The notes under the pieces: generated by a model
Seen by the model: the letters and a program-made list of their open reading frames with translations, nothing else
Database searches by the model: none
What the model was told of the DNA's origin: nothing
Shown: piece by piece, positions 9,751 through 17,728 of the stretch
Position numbering within the stretch: position 1 is the first letter of the stretch
Layout: every line of letters starts with the position of its first letter
Translations under genes and position numbers: made by a program
Source of the DNA: Parvibaculum lavamentivorans DS-1
Lineage (GTDB): Bacteria > Pseudomonadota > Alphaproteobacteria > Parvibaculales > Parvibaculaceae
Direction: 5' to 3'
NCBI RefSeq assembly: GCF_000017565.1
Contig: NC_009719.1
Coordinates: 2,649,001-2,713,000 of the forward strand
Length of the DNA: 64,000 nt

Positions 9751-10497
9751 TCAGGCGGTCTTGCGCTTCTCGCCTTTCACCGTTTCATCGACGATCGGCG
9801 TGAAGGTGCCATAGATCATGCGCTGCCCGTCAAAGGGTGTGGATGCCGGATCGTATTTCATGCGCTCGTCTTCCATGAGTTTCGGCCAGCCCTTCTCGCG
9901 CGCTTCCTTCGAAGGCCATTCGACCCAGGAGAAGACGATTGCCTCGTCTTTCGTTGCTTTCACCGCGCGACGGAAATCGGTTACCTTGCCGTCCTTCACA
10001 TCGTCTTCCCAGCACTCGACAACGCGCGTTGCGCCGTGATCGAGGAAGACGGGCGCGGCTTTCGCCGCCATCTCCCGATAAGCTTCCTTGTTGGCTTTCG
10101 GCACAGCGAGAACATAACCGTCGATGTGTCCCATCTTGCCGCCCGGGCCTTCATCCACCATCACCGAAAAGCCGCCAAAGACCATGCGCATGCCATCGAA
10201 GGGCATCTGTCCCATTTGCTGCATGCGTGGATCGGTCATGAGCTTCTGGTTTGCTGCTTCGCGCACTTCCTTCGAAGGAAGTTCGAACCAGGAAAAAAGC
10301 GCCACTTCGTCCGGCTTCAATTCCACGGCACGCTTGAAGTCCGTTACCTTGCCGTCCGGCACGTCGTCGCCCCAGCCTTCGACCAGGCGGCTCATGCCGA
10401 ATTCGGCGAATATGGACCACGCCTCCTGCGCATGCTTGCGATAGAGCTCCTTGTTGGCGGCCGGCACGGCAACCAGAAATCCCTCGACATATGACAT
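9751..10497 (-). CDS. tandem DUF1428 protein (two ferredoxin-like domains)
   Basis: A 248-residue protein made of two copies of the DUF1428 domain, a dimeric alpha/beta-barrel-like small domain of unknown function (E. coli YbaA family). Copy one (residues 1-120) has VEGFLVAVPAANKELYRKHA, GWGDDVPDGKVTDFKRAVEL, FSWFELPSKEVREAANQKLM and PFDGMRMVFGGF. Copy two (about 125-240) repeats each block: IDGYVLAVPKANKEAYREMA, CWEDDVKDGKVTDFRRAVKA, FSWVEWPSKEAREKGW, PFDGQRMIYGTF. Family members are usually a single domain, so this is an internal duplication. The start ATG at 10497 lies at the domain edge; a 20-residue upstream extension is arginine-rich and unlikely. Confidence 0.85.
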   Translation of the reverse strand: MSYVEGFLVAVPAANKELYRKHAQEAWSIFAEFGMSRLVEGWGDDVPDGKVTDFKRAVELKPDEVALFSWFELPSKEVREAANQKLMTDPRMQQMGQMPFDGMRMVFGGFSVMVDEGPGGKMGHIDGYVLAVPKANKEAYREMAAKAAPVFLDHGATRVVECWEDDVKDGKVTDFRRAVKATKDEAIVFSWVEWPSKEAREKGWPKLMEDERMKYDPASTPFDGQRMIYGTFTPIVDETVKGEKRKTA

Positions 10498-10602
10498 TTG
10501 GCTTCTCCGTCGGTTTGCCCTTGAAGCGTTGATATCAAAGCAAATAGACTGAGTCAAAGACGCGAGGTGTTGCCGGCGCGAAATTTCATGGCGAAAGCAG
10601 GA

Positions 10603-11751
10603 TCAGTCTTCGATGGTAATGGAGGGCGCCTTGCGGGCGCTTGCGCCGAGCGCCATGTCGAGATGCATGGCGACGCGACGTGCAATTTCGATGAATGGCC
10701 GCGCTTCTTCGCTGTCGGGTGCGGTGGCGACGACAGGCTCGCCATTGTCCGACTTCTCGCGGATCGTCATGTGGAGAGGCACTTCGCCGAGGAAGTCGCA
10801 GCCGAGCGTCTCCGCCATGCGCCGCGCGCCGCCCTGGCCGAAGATGTAGGACTTCTCGCCCGAACCGGGGCTGATGAAATAGGCCATGTTCTCGACAATG
10901 CCGAAGACCGGCACATGCGTCTTCTCGAACATCGCATAGCCCTTGCGCGCGTCGATGAGGGCGATGTCCTGCGGCGTCGAGACGATGACGGCGCCGGCCA
11001 GCGGCACGCGCTGCGCCATGGTGAGCTGCGCATCGCCGGTGCCGGGCGGCATGTCGACGACAAGCACGTCGAGCTCGCTCCACTCGACATCCATCATCAT
11101 CTGCGTCAGCGCCGATTGCACCATCGGTCCCCGCCATATCGCGGGCGCGTCTTCCGCGACGAGATAGCCGATCGACATGGTCTCGATGCCGTAGTTCTTC
11201 ATCGGGATGAGTTTCTTGCCGTCGCGGCTTTCCGGCTTGCCCTTGATACCCATCATGCGGGGGATGGAGGGGCCGTAAATATCCGCGTCGAGCAGGCCGA
11301 CGCGGCGGCCGAGCTTCGAGAGGGCGAGGGCGAGATTGACTGCAACGGTCGATTTACCGACGCCACCCTTGCCGCTGGCCACGGCGATGATCGCCTTCAC
11401 GCCGGGAATGGAGATCGCGCCCTGCGGTGCGCGCTGCTGCCGTTCGCCGCCGTGTGAGTGCGGATGCGAATGTCCCTTCGTGGCGGCGGGCGAGGCGGTT
11501 CCGCGATGAGCGGTCAGCACCGCCGTCACGCTCAGCACACCGGGAAGCTGCTTCACCGCGTACTCGCAGGCCTTGCGCAGCGGCTCTTTCGCCGCGCCCT
11601 TGGCCGGATCGACCTCCAGCGAAAAGCCCACATGCCCCTCGCGGACCACAAGCCCCTGCACGATCCCGGCGCTCATCACGTCCTTGCCGCTCTCGTCGTC
11701 GGTTACGCCCGCGAGCGCGGCGGCAATATCGTCCCGGGTCACGCGGGTCAT
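10603..11751 (-). CDS. mrp: Mrp/NBP35-type P-loop ATPase, iron-sulfur carrier family, lacking the CxxC
   Basis: A 382-residue Mrp (ApbC) protein. Residues 1-80 are a MIP18/DUF59 domain, residues 90-112 a His-rich linker, and the rest a deviant Walker A ATPase (SGKGGVGKST at 126-135, DADIYGPSIPRM, DMPPGTGDAQL). The family carries and transfers 4Fe-4S clusters and is often called on for cluster assembly. The dimer-bridging cysteine pair, normally C-x-x-C after the NM(S/A)xF motif, reads S294-P-G-S297 here (NMAYFISPGSGEKS). The DNA was checked and both are serine codons. It is divergent from hflK, with 168 bp between them. Confidence 0.93.
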   Translation of the reverse strand: MTRVTRDDIAAALAGVTDDESGKDVMSAGIVQGLVVREGHVGFSLEVDPAKGAAKEPLRKACEYAVKQLPGVLSVTAVLTAHRGTASPAATKGHSHPHSHGGERQQRAPQGAISIPGVKAIIAVASGKGGVGKSTVAVNLALALSKLGRRVGLLDADIYGPSIPRMMGIKGKPESRDGKKLIPMKNYGIETMSIGYLVAEDAPAIWRGPMVQSALTQMMMDVEWSELDVLVVDMPPGTGDAQLTMAQRVPLAGAVIVSTPQDIALIDARKGYAMFEKTHVPVFGIVENMAYFISPGSGEKSYIFGQGGARRMAETLGCDFLGEVPLHMTIREKSDNGEPVVATAPDSEEARPFIEIARRVAMHLDMALGASARKAPSITIED

Positions 11752-11919
11752 GGCTGTAATTCTCTCGGATGCATCTCTGGAATTGTCACGAATGCGTGTA
11801 CCGGTGCGGTATGGGGCCCCGCCGGTCCGGTTCGCGTTGCGTGGGCTTGGTCTCTGTCATATAACCCCGGGTGTGTGGCTTTCCAACCGATCTATCACTT
11901 CCCAATCAAAGGATTTTTG

Positions 11920-13116
11920 ATGCCCTGGAGCAATAATAACGGCGGCGGCGGCTGGCAGGGTGGCGGAGGCGGCAATAATCGGGGTCCGTGGGGCCAGGGG
12001 CCATCGGGCGGCGGCAATCAGCCGCCGGATCTCGATGAGCTTATCCGCCGCGCGCAGGAAAAGATCCGGCAGATATTTCCGGGCGGCGGCGGTCCGGGGT
12101 CGGGCACGGGCGTTGGTGCGGGCGGCGGCAAGGGGCCCTATTTCCTCATCGCTTTCATCTTCCTCGGCCTTGTCGCCTATTCGTCGTTCTTCCGTGTCAA
12201 TACGAACCAGGAAGGCATCGTGCTGCGCTTCGGCGAACATGTTCGCACCGTCGCGCCTGGCCTTCATTTCAAGTTTCCCTATCCGATCGAAACAGTGCTG
12301 ACGCCGGCTGTCACAAACATCAGCAGCGTCGATATCGGCATGCGCCAGTCCGGCGGCACGCCCATCGCGGTGCCGGAGGAAAGCCTGATGCTGACGGGCG
12401 ATGAGAACATCGTCGATATCAGCTTCTCGGTGCAGTGGCGCATCAAGCCGGGCCATGCAGCCGATTTCCTCTTCAATGTCGAGAATACGGATCTCGCCAT
12501 CAAGGCGGTCGCCGAGAGCATGATGCGCGAGGCTGTCGGCCAGTCGAAGATCGAAGTGCTGCAGACCGTCGGACGTAACGAAGTGCAGAACCAGGTGCGC
12601 GAGGGCCTCCAGGCCACGCTCGACAGCTATGGCGCCGGCATCGAGATTACGGAAGTGAAGCTTCAGAAGGTCGATCCGCCGGCGCAGGTGCTCGATGCTT
12701 TCCGCGACGTGCAGGCCGCGCGCGCCGACCAGGAGCGTTTGCGCAACCAGGCGCAGACCTATGCGAACACGGTCATCCCGCGCGCCCGAGGCGATGCGGC
12801 GCAGATCACGCAGTCCGCCGAAGCCTATCGCGAGCAGATCGTGGCGGAAGCGGAAGGTAACGCGAAGCGCTTCACCTCGATCTACAATGAATACAAGAAG
12901 GCCGAGGCGGTAACGCGCAGGCGCATCTATCTCGAAACCATGCAGGACGTATTCGGCGGCATGAACAAGGTGCTGATGGATCAGTCCGGCGCGGGGGCGG
13001 GCGTGTTGCCCTATCTGCCGCTCAACGAGCTGAAGCCAGCGGGCCGCAAATCGTCGGCGCCCGCCGCTTCCTCCGCTCCTTCCAATGGTAACCAGACAAT
13101 GACGGGAGGCCGCTGA
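11920..13116 (+). CDS. hflK: FtsH protease modulator subunit HflK
   Basis: A 398-residue HflK, one of the two SPFH/band-7 proteins that form a membrane cage around the FtsH protease and modulate its access to membrane substrates. A Gly/Asn/Gln-rich cytoplasmic N-terminus (MPWSNNNGGGGWQGGGGG) is followed by one transmembrane helix (about 70-90, YFLIAFIFLGLVAYSSF). Next comes the periplasmic band-7 domain (VNTNQEGIVLRFG onward) and an Ala/Glu/Arg coiled coil (ARADQERLRNQAQTYA, SAEAYREQIVAEAEGNAKRF). The ATG at 11920 is used because the classic HflK N-terminus begins there. hflC starts at the last base of hflK's stop. Confidence 0.95.
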   Translation: MPWSNNNGGGGWQGGGGGNNRGPWGQGPSGGGNQPPDLDELIRRAQEKIRQIFPGGGGPGSGTGVGAGGGKGPYFLIAFIFLGLVAYSSFFRVNTNQEGIVLRFGEHVRTVAPGLHFKFPYPIETVLTPAVTNISSVDIGMRQSGGTPIAVPEESLMLTGDENIVDISFSVQWRIKPGHAADFLFNVENTDLAIKAVAESMMREAVGQSKIEVLQTVGRNEVQNQVREGLQATLDSYGAGIEITEVKLQKVDPPAQVLDAFRDVQAARADQERLRNQAQTYANTVIPRARGDAAQITQSAEAYREQIVAEAEGNAKRFTSIYNEYKKAEAVTRRRIYLETMQDVFGGMNKVLMDQSGAGAGVLPYLPLNELKPAGRKSSAPAASSAPSNGNQTMTGGR

Positions 13117-13988
13117 TGAACAGATCTGTCGCCATCGGCGCAGGCGTCGTCGCTCTTCTTGTGGCAATCGTCGCCTATCTTTCGGCCTTTACGGTCGGCA
13201 TGACGCAGCAGGCCATCGTGCTGCAGTTCGGCGATCCGCGCGCGGTCGTCACCGAGCCGGGCCTTCACTGGAAGCTGCCTATCGTCCAGAACGTCGTCTA
13301 TATCGACAAGCGGATCCTCAGCCTCAATGTGCCGCCCGAGGAAATCATCGCGAAGGACCGCAAGCGCCTCGTGGTCGATGCCTTTGCCCGCTACCGCATC
13401 GTCGACTCGCTGCGCTTCTATCAATCGGTCGGCGATCCGCGCAATTCGACCAACCGGTTGCAGCCGAACTTCGTGTCGTCGCTCCGCAACGTGCTCGGCG
13501 ATCATACGCTCGAGGAACTTGTCCGGGATAATCGCGCCGGCCTGATGAAACGTATTCAGACGGCGTTCAACGGCGCCGCCCAGCAGTTCGGCATCGAGGT
13601 GGTGGATGTCCGCATCCGCCGCGCCGACCTGCCGGAGCAGAACAGCCAGGCCATTTTCCAGCGGATGCAGACGGAGCGCGAACGCGAAGCCGCCGAAATC
13701 CGCGCGCAAGGTAATGAAGAAGGCCAGCGCATCCGCAGCCGCGCCGACCGCGAAGTCACTGTTATCGTCGCCGAGGCCGAGCGCGATGCGCAGATCGTCC
13801 GAGGCGAAGGCGATGCAACGCGCAACAGCATCTATGCCGAAGCCTATTCGGCGGACCCGGAGTTCTTCGCCTTCTACCGGTCGATGGAAGCCTATAGAGA
13901 GGGCCTCGCGGGCGACAACACGACGATGATCGTGACACCGGACAGCGAGTTCTTCCGCTATTTCGGTAATGAGAGCGGTCGTCGCTGA
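13116..13988 (+). CDS. hflC: FtsH protease modulator subunit HflC
   Basis: A 290-residue HflC, the partner of HflK. One N-terminal transmembrane segment (residues 5-25, AIGAGVVALLVAIVAYLSAF) precedes the band-7 domain: TVGMTQQAIVLQFGDPRAVV, EPGLHWKLPIVQNV, FARYRIVDSLRFYQSVGD. A charged coiled coil follows (MQTEREREAAEIRAQGNEEG), then the C-terminal SADPEFFAFYRSMEAYREGL block that is specific for HflC. The start overlaps the hflK stop (TGATG). Length and organisation are normal. Confidence 0.95.
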   Translation: MNRSVAIGAGVVALLVAIVAYLSAFTVGMTQQAIVLQFGDPRAVVTEPGLHWKLPIVQNVVYIDKRILSLNVPPEEIIAKDRKRLVVDAFARYRIVDSLRFYQSVGDPRNSTNRLQPNFVSSLRNVLGDHTLEELVRDNRAGLMKRIQTAFNGAAQQFGIEVVDVRIRRADLPEQNSQAIFQRMQTEREREAAEIRAQGNEEGQRIRSRADREVTVIVAEAERDAQIVRGEGDATRNSIYAEAYSADPEFFAFYRSMEAYREGLAGDNTTMIVTPDSEFFRYFGNESGRR

Positions 13989-14009
13989 CGTCTTTGAAGG
14001 GCAGCCGGA

Positions 14010-14195
14010 TTGATTGAGCTTCTTTCCGCGCTCGGCCTCGCCATTGCCCTGGAAGGCGCGCTTTATGCCGCTTTTCCGGGGGCAATGCGGCGGGCCCTCC
14101 TGTCGGTCTCGGTCCAGCCGGAACAGGCATTGCGGATCGGCGGCCTCATCGCGCTTGCGCTTGGTGTCGTCATCGTCTGGCTGGTGCGCGGTTAA
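14010..14195 (+). CDS. DUF2065 small membrane protein (YjeT family)
   Basis: A 61-residue protein with two hydrophobic helices (about 5-22 and 42-60) and the DUF2065 pattern LALEGALYAAFPGAMRRAL with a conserved Glu and Pro. The same family (yjeT) sits right after hflC in E. coli, so the synteny supports the call. The start is TTG at 14010, with AAGGG about nine bases upstream; no ATG is available in frame near the N-terminus. The role is unknown, but the conserved position suggests a link to the HflKC/FtsH complex. Confidence 0.82.
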   Translation: MIELLSALGLAIALEGALYAAFPGAMRRALLSVSVQPEQALRIGGLIALALGVVIVWLVRG

Positions 14196-14282
14196 TAACT
14201 GCGCCTCATTTCCCCCATAATCGGACGGACAATAGGTGTAAACCCCGCTGATCCGCGGGGAGGCGAGGGGAGAATTGGCAGA

Positions 14283-15746
14283 ATGACGCTTACGACCGGT
14301 GAGAGACTGACAAGGCGTTTCCTCTCGGGAATAGCCGGAGTGTTTCTCTCGGCCGTGCTCATTTCCCTGCCGCCGCTGCCGGCCTTCGCGCAGGGCGCGC
14401 CGAACAGTTTCGCCGATCTGGCGGAGCGCCTGTCGCCCGCCGTCGTCAATATCTCCACCTCTCAGGTCCTCTCTCCCGGCGACATGGCCATTCCGAGTAT
14501 TCCGCCGGAATCGCCGCTCAACGATTTTTTCGAGGAGTTTCTGGAACAGCAGGAAAGCATGCGTCCGCAGCGCGTCCAGTCGCTCGGCTCCGGCTTCGTC
14601 ATCGACCCGGACGGCATCGTCATTACGAATAATCATGTGATCGAAGGCGCCGACAGGATCGAAGTGACGTTCACGGACGGAACCACGCTGCCGGCGACCG
14701 TCGCCGGAACCGATCCGAAAACCGATATCGCGGTGTTACGGGTCGAAAGCAGCAAGAAGCTTCCCTTTGTCGAGCTTGGCGACAGCAACAAGGCGCGCGT
14801 CGGCGATTGGGTGATTGCGATCGGCAATCCCTTCGGTCTCGGCGGCTCGGTCACGGCGGGCATCGTCTCCGCATTGAACCGCGACATTCACGCCGGCAAT
14901 TACGATGATTTCATCCAGACGGACGCGGCCATCAATCGCGGTAATTCGGGCGGCCCGCTCTTCGACATGGAAGGCCGCGTGGTCGGTGTCAATTCGGCGA
15001 TCATTTCCCCTTCTGGTGCATCCGTCGGCATAGGTTTCGCGGTGCCGACAAGCACGGTGAAACCGGTCGTCGCGCAAATCCTGAAGTTCGGCGAAACGCG
15101 GCGCGGCTGGATCGGCGTGCGTATACAATCTGTCACGCCGGAAATTGCGGAAAGCCTCGGCCTTGGCCCTAGCCGCGGTGCGCTCATCGCGGGCGTGAGC
15201 CCCGGCGGCCCCGCGGAGGAAGCCGGTATCGAAACAGGAGACGTCGTCCTCGCCTTCGACGACAAGATCATAACCGCCATGCGGGATTTGCCGCGCGTGG
15301 TCGCCGAAGCCGAGATCGGCAGCACCGTGAATGTGCAGCTTTTTCGCGGCGGCGACACGCTGACACGGAAGATCGTGGTGGGGCGGCTTGAAGATGAGGA
15401 AGCACAACCTGTCGAAGTGCCGGGGGCGGCCGGGTCGACGCCCGACAAGACGGTTGTGCTCGGTCTTGTGCTCGGCGAATTGAACGATGACCTGCGCGAG
15501 CGTTTCGGCGTGCCCGAGGGCGTGCCGGGTGTCCTCATCACCGATGTCGATCCCTTGAGCGCGGCTGCGGAGAAGGGCATTCGTCCCGGCGAGGTCATCG
15601 TGGAGGTGGCGCAGCGGTCCGTCTCATCGCCGGCGGAAGTCGAGGAGATCGTATTGTCCGAAGAGAAGGCCGGGCGCAACACGGTGCTGTTGCGCCTTTC
15701 GCTCGGCGGCGAAATCCGTTTTGTCGCCTTGCGTCTCGGCTCCTAG
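14283..15746 (+). CDS. degP: Do/DegP-type periplasmic serine protease with two PDZ domains
   Basis: A 487-residue HtrA-family protease. A signal peptide (about residues 1-37, cleaved after AFA) sends it to the periplasm. The trypsin-like domain has the full triad H118 (NNHVIEG), D148 (KTDIAVL) and S222 (GNSGGPLF). Two PDZ domains follow at about 262-345 (GWIGVRIQSV onward) and 395-485 (LGLVLGELNDDLRERFGVPE onward). It degrades or refolds damaged envelope proteins. It follows hflKC and DUF2065, a membrane-quality-control neighbourhood common in this class. Its TAG stop overlaps the convergent serB stop through a shared CTAG (15743-15746). DegQ or MucD naming would be equally valid. Confidence 0.93.
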   Translation: MTLTTGERLTRRFLSGIAGVFLSAVLISLPPLPAFAQGAPNSFADLAERLSPAVVNISTSQVLSPGDMAIPSIPPESPLNDFFEEFLEQQESMRPQRVQSLGSGFVIDPDGIVITNNHVIEGADRIEVTFTDGTTLPATVAGTDPKTDIAVLRVESSKKLPFVELGDSNKARVGDWVIAIGNPFGLGGSVTAGIVSALNRDIHAGNYDDFIQTDAAINRGNSGGPLFDMEGRVVGVNSAIISPSGASVGIGFAVPTSTVKPVVAQILKFGETRRGWIGVRIQSVTPEIAESLGLGPSRGALIAGVSPGGPAEEAGIETGDVVLAFDDKIITAMRDLPRVVAEAEIGSTVNVQLFRGGDTLTRKIVVGRLEDEEAQPVEVPGAAGSTPDKTVVLGLVLGELNDDLRERFGVPEGVPGVLITDVDPLSAAAEKGIRPGEVIVEVAQRSVSSPAEVEEIVLSEEKAGRNTVLLRLSLGGEIRFVALRLGS

Positions 15747-16633
15747 GCGCGTCCCTCGGTAATCTCGCTTTCCCGGTAGCCTTGCAGATAGAGCAGCGCC
15801 GTCAGGTCGCCATGGTCGATGCGTGCATCTGCCGCTTCCGCAACGACCGGCTTTGCGTGGAAGGCGACGCCAAGTCCCGCTTCACCGATCATGCCGAGAT
15901 CGTTGGCGCCGTCGCCCACCGCCAGCGTTTCCTCATGGGCCAGCCCCAGCTCATCGCGCAGGCGAACCAGCGCCGCGATCTTCGCTTCACGGCCAAGTAT
16001 AGGCTCGGCGACGCCGCCGGTGAGTTTTCCGTCGACGAAGATGAGCCGGTTCGCCTGGTTCGTGTTGAAGCCGACAGCATGCGCCACGCGCTCGGTAAAA
16101 AAGGTGAAGCCGCCCGAGACGAGTGCGCAGGCGTGGCCATGGACGCGCATGGTTCCGGTCAGCGCGCGGGCGCCGGGCGTTTCGGTGATGCGGTCGCGAT
16201 AGACCTTTTCCAGCGCGTCGAGCGGTAATCCCTTCAGCAGGCCGACGCGCTCGCGAAGCGCCGGTTCGAATTCAATCTCGCCGCGCATGGCGCGTTCGGT
16301 GATTTCGGCAATCTGCGTTTTGATGCCGAGTTCGGCGGCCAATTCGTCGATGCATTCCTGCTGGATGATGGTCGAATCCATATCCGCGACGAGAAGCCTC
16401 TTCTTCCGCCCGTCCGCCGGCTGCGCCGACAGGTCGACTGCAATCCCCGCGAGGGCCGCGCGCACTTCCGCTTCCGCTTTTGCCGTGTCGCCCTCGAAGG
16501 GAATATCGCAGGCGCTATCGGGCGCCAGCCAGTCCGGTTTGCCGGGAGCGGGCAGGGCGGCGAGAGCCTTTTCGATATGGGCGCTTGCCAGCGGCGTTGC
16601 TTTGTTGCCTATCAGCGTCAGGACATGTTTCAT
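15743..16633 (-). CDS. serB: phosphoserine phosphatase
   Basis: A 296-residue HAD-superfamily SerB that makes L-serine from phosphoserine in the last step of the pathway. Motif I is LLVADMDSTIIQQECIDELA (nucleophile D84, acid D86), motif II ALVSGGFTFF, motif III a Lys in LGREAKIAAL, motif IV AVGDGANDLGMI. The N-terminal 75 residues are a regulatory-type domain, as in other long SerB proteins. The gene is convergent with the Deg protease (4-bp overlap) and only 26 bp from the divergent miaA start, so both promoters must overlap the opposite coding region. Confidence 0.95.
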   Translation of the reverse strand: MKHVLTLIGNKATPLASAHIEKALAALPAPGKPDWLAPDSACDIPFEGDTAKAEAEVRAALAGIAVDLSAQPADGRKKRLLVADMDSTIIQQECIDELAAELGIKTQIAEITERAMRGEIEFEPALRERVGLLKGLPLDALEKVYRDRITETPGARALTGTMRVHGHACALVSGGFTFFTERVAHAVGFNTNQANRLIFVDGKLTGGVAEPILGREAKIAALVRLRDELGLAHEETLAVGDGANDLGMIGEAGLGVAFHAKPVVAEAADARIDHGDLTALLYLQGYRESEITEGRA

Positions 16634-16659
16634 CGCGAAAACCGTATCGGAGCCATCAG

Positions 16660-17604
16660 TTGAGTGAGCCTGTCGGCAGAGCCGTCCTTATTGCAGGGCC
16701 AACCGCCAGCGGCAAGTCGGGGCTGGCGCTTGCGCTTGCCGAAAAGCTCGGCGGCGAGATCGTCAATGCCGATTCCATGCAGCTTTACCGCGAGATGCGG
16801 GTGCTCACCGCCCGCCCTTCGGAAGAGGAAGAGGCGCGGGTTCCCCATCATCTCTATGGCGTGACGGCGGCCTCGGCGCCGCTCTCGGCGGGGCGCTGGG
16901 CGGTTCTGGCGGCGGAGAAAATGCGCGAGATCGCGGCGCGCGGCCGGCTTCCGGTCGTGGTGGGCGGCACTGGTCTTTATTTTCGTGCGCTCATCGAAGG
17001 TCTCGCGCCCATTCCGGCCATCCCCGACGATGTTCGCGCCGCCGTGCGCGCCGAGGTGGGCGATGCCGGGCCTCATGCCCATGCGCTCCTTGCCGAGGCC
17101 GATCCGGCGCTGGCTGCCACAATCCGCCCTTCCGATCTTCAGCGCATCGCGCGGGGGATAGAGGTTGCCCGCGCGACCGGCCGTCCCTTGAGCGCCTGGC
17201 AGCAGATACCGCCGGAGCCGTTGGTGAGCGGGACGTTCGCGAAAATCATGCTGATGCCGGACCGTGCCTGGCTGCAGGCCCGGTGCGATCGGCGCTTCGA
17301 TCTCATGCTTGAGGAGGGGGCGCTGGAGGAGGCGGCGGCGATGACCGCCCTAGGGCTCGATCCGGCGCTCCCCGCCGCCAAGGCCCTTGGCCTGCGGCCC
17401 CTGATGCGGCATCTCGCCGGGGAGATCACGCTGGAAGAGGCGGCTGCGGCCGGAAAAGCCGAAACGCGGGCCTATGCGAAGCGGCAGGAAACCTGGCTTC
17501 GTACGCAAATGATTGCGTGGAAAGGCTTCTCCACGCAACATTCGGAAAGCCTTAATGCTGAAATCTTGTCATTTATTGACGATTTAGGGTTGACCCGGTC
17601 CTGA
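16660..17604 (+). CDS. miaA: tRNA dimethylallyltransferase
   Basis: A 314-residue MiaA, which adds a dimethylallyl group to A37 of tRNAs reading UNN codons. The P-loop is at residues 13-20 (AGPTASGKSG), then NADSMQLYREM, HLYGV, VVVGGTGLYFRALIEGLA, the LQRIARGIEV helix and the C-terminal ETRAYAKRQETWLRT RNA-binding segment. No ATG fits. TTG 16660 is the only start that leaves a complete P-loop and family length; the longer frame upstream is antisense to serB. It is divergent from serB with 26 bp between starts. Confidence 0.93.
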   Translation: MSEPVGRAVLIAGPTASGKSGLALALAEKLGGEIVNADSMQLYREMRVLTARPSEEEEARVPHHLYGVTAASAPLSAGRWAVLAAEKMREIAARGRLPVVVGGTGLYFRALIEGLAPIPAIPDDVRAAVRAEVGDAGPHAHALLAEADPALAATIRPSDLQRIARGIEVARATGRPLSAWQQIPPEPLVSGTFAKIMLMPDRAWLQARCDRRFDLMLEEGALEEAAAMTALGLDPALPAAKALGLRPLMRHLAGEITLEEAAAAGKAETRAYAKRQETWLRTQMIAWKGFSTQHSESLNAEILSFIDDLGLTRS

Positions 17605-17650
17605 GGCGCGGCTAGGTTGCCCGCGCTTTCGGCGGCTATGCGTTCGAAAA

Positions 17651-17667
17651 AGCCCGGATTCCGGGCT
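17651..17667 (+). other. hairpin between miaA and ilvB
   Basis: AGCCCGG and CCGGGCT form a perfect 7-bp stem over a 3-base loop, 47 bp after miaA. A T-rich stretch (TTGTTGTTTTT) follows about 13 bases later, so it could be a weak terminator of miaA or part of a leader that attenuates ilvB. No branched-chain-rich leader peptide is visible. Confidence 0.35.
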
Positions 17668-17728
17668 CGCGCGTGCCGCCTTGTTGTTTTTGCCGGCCCC
17701 TCGGGGGCGGCGCAGAAGGACCGGAACA

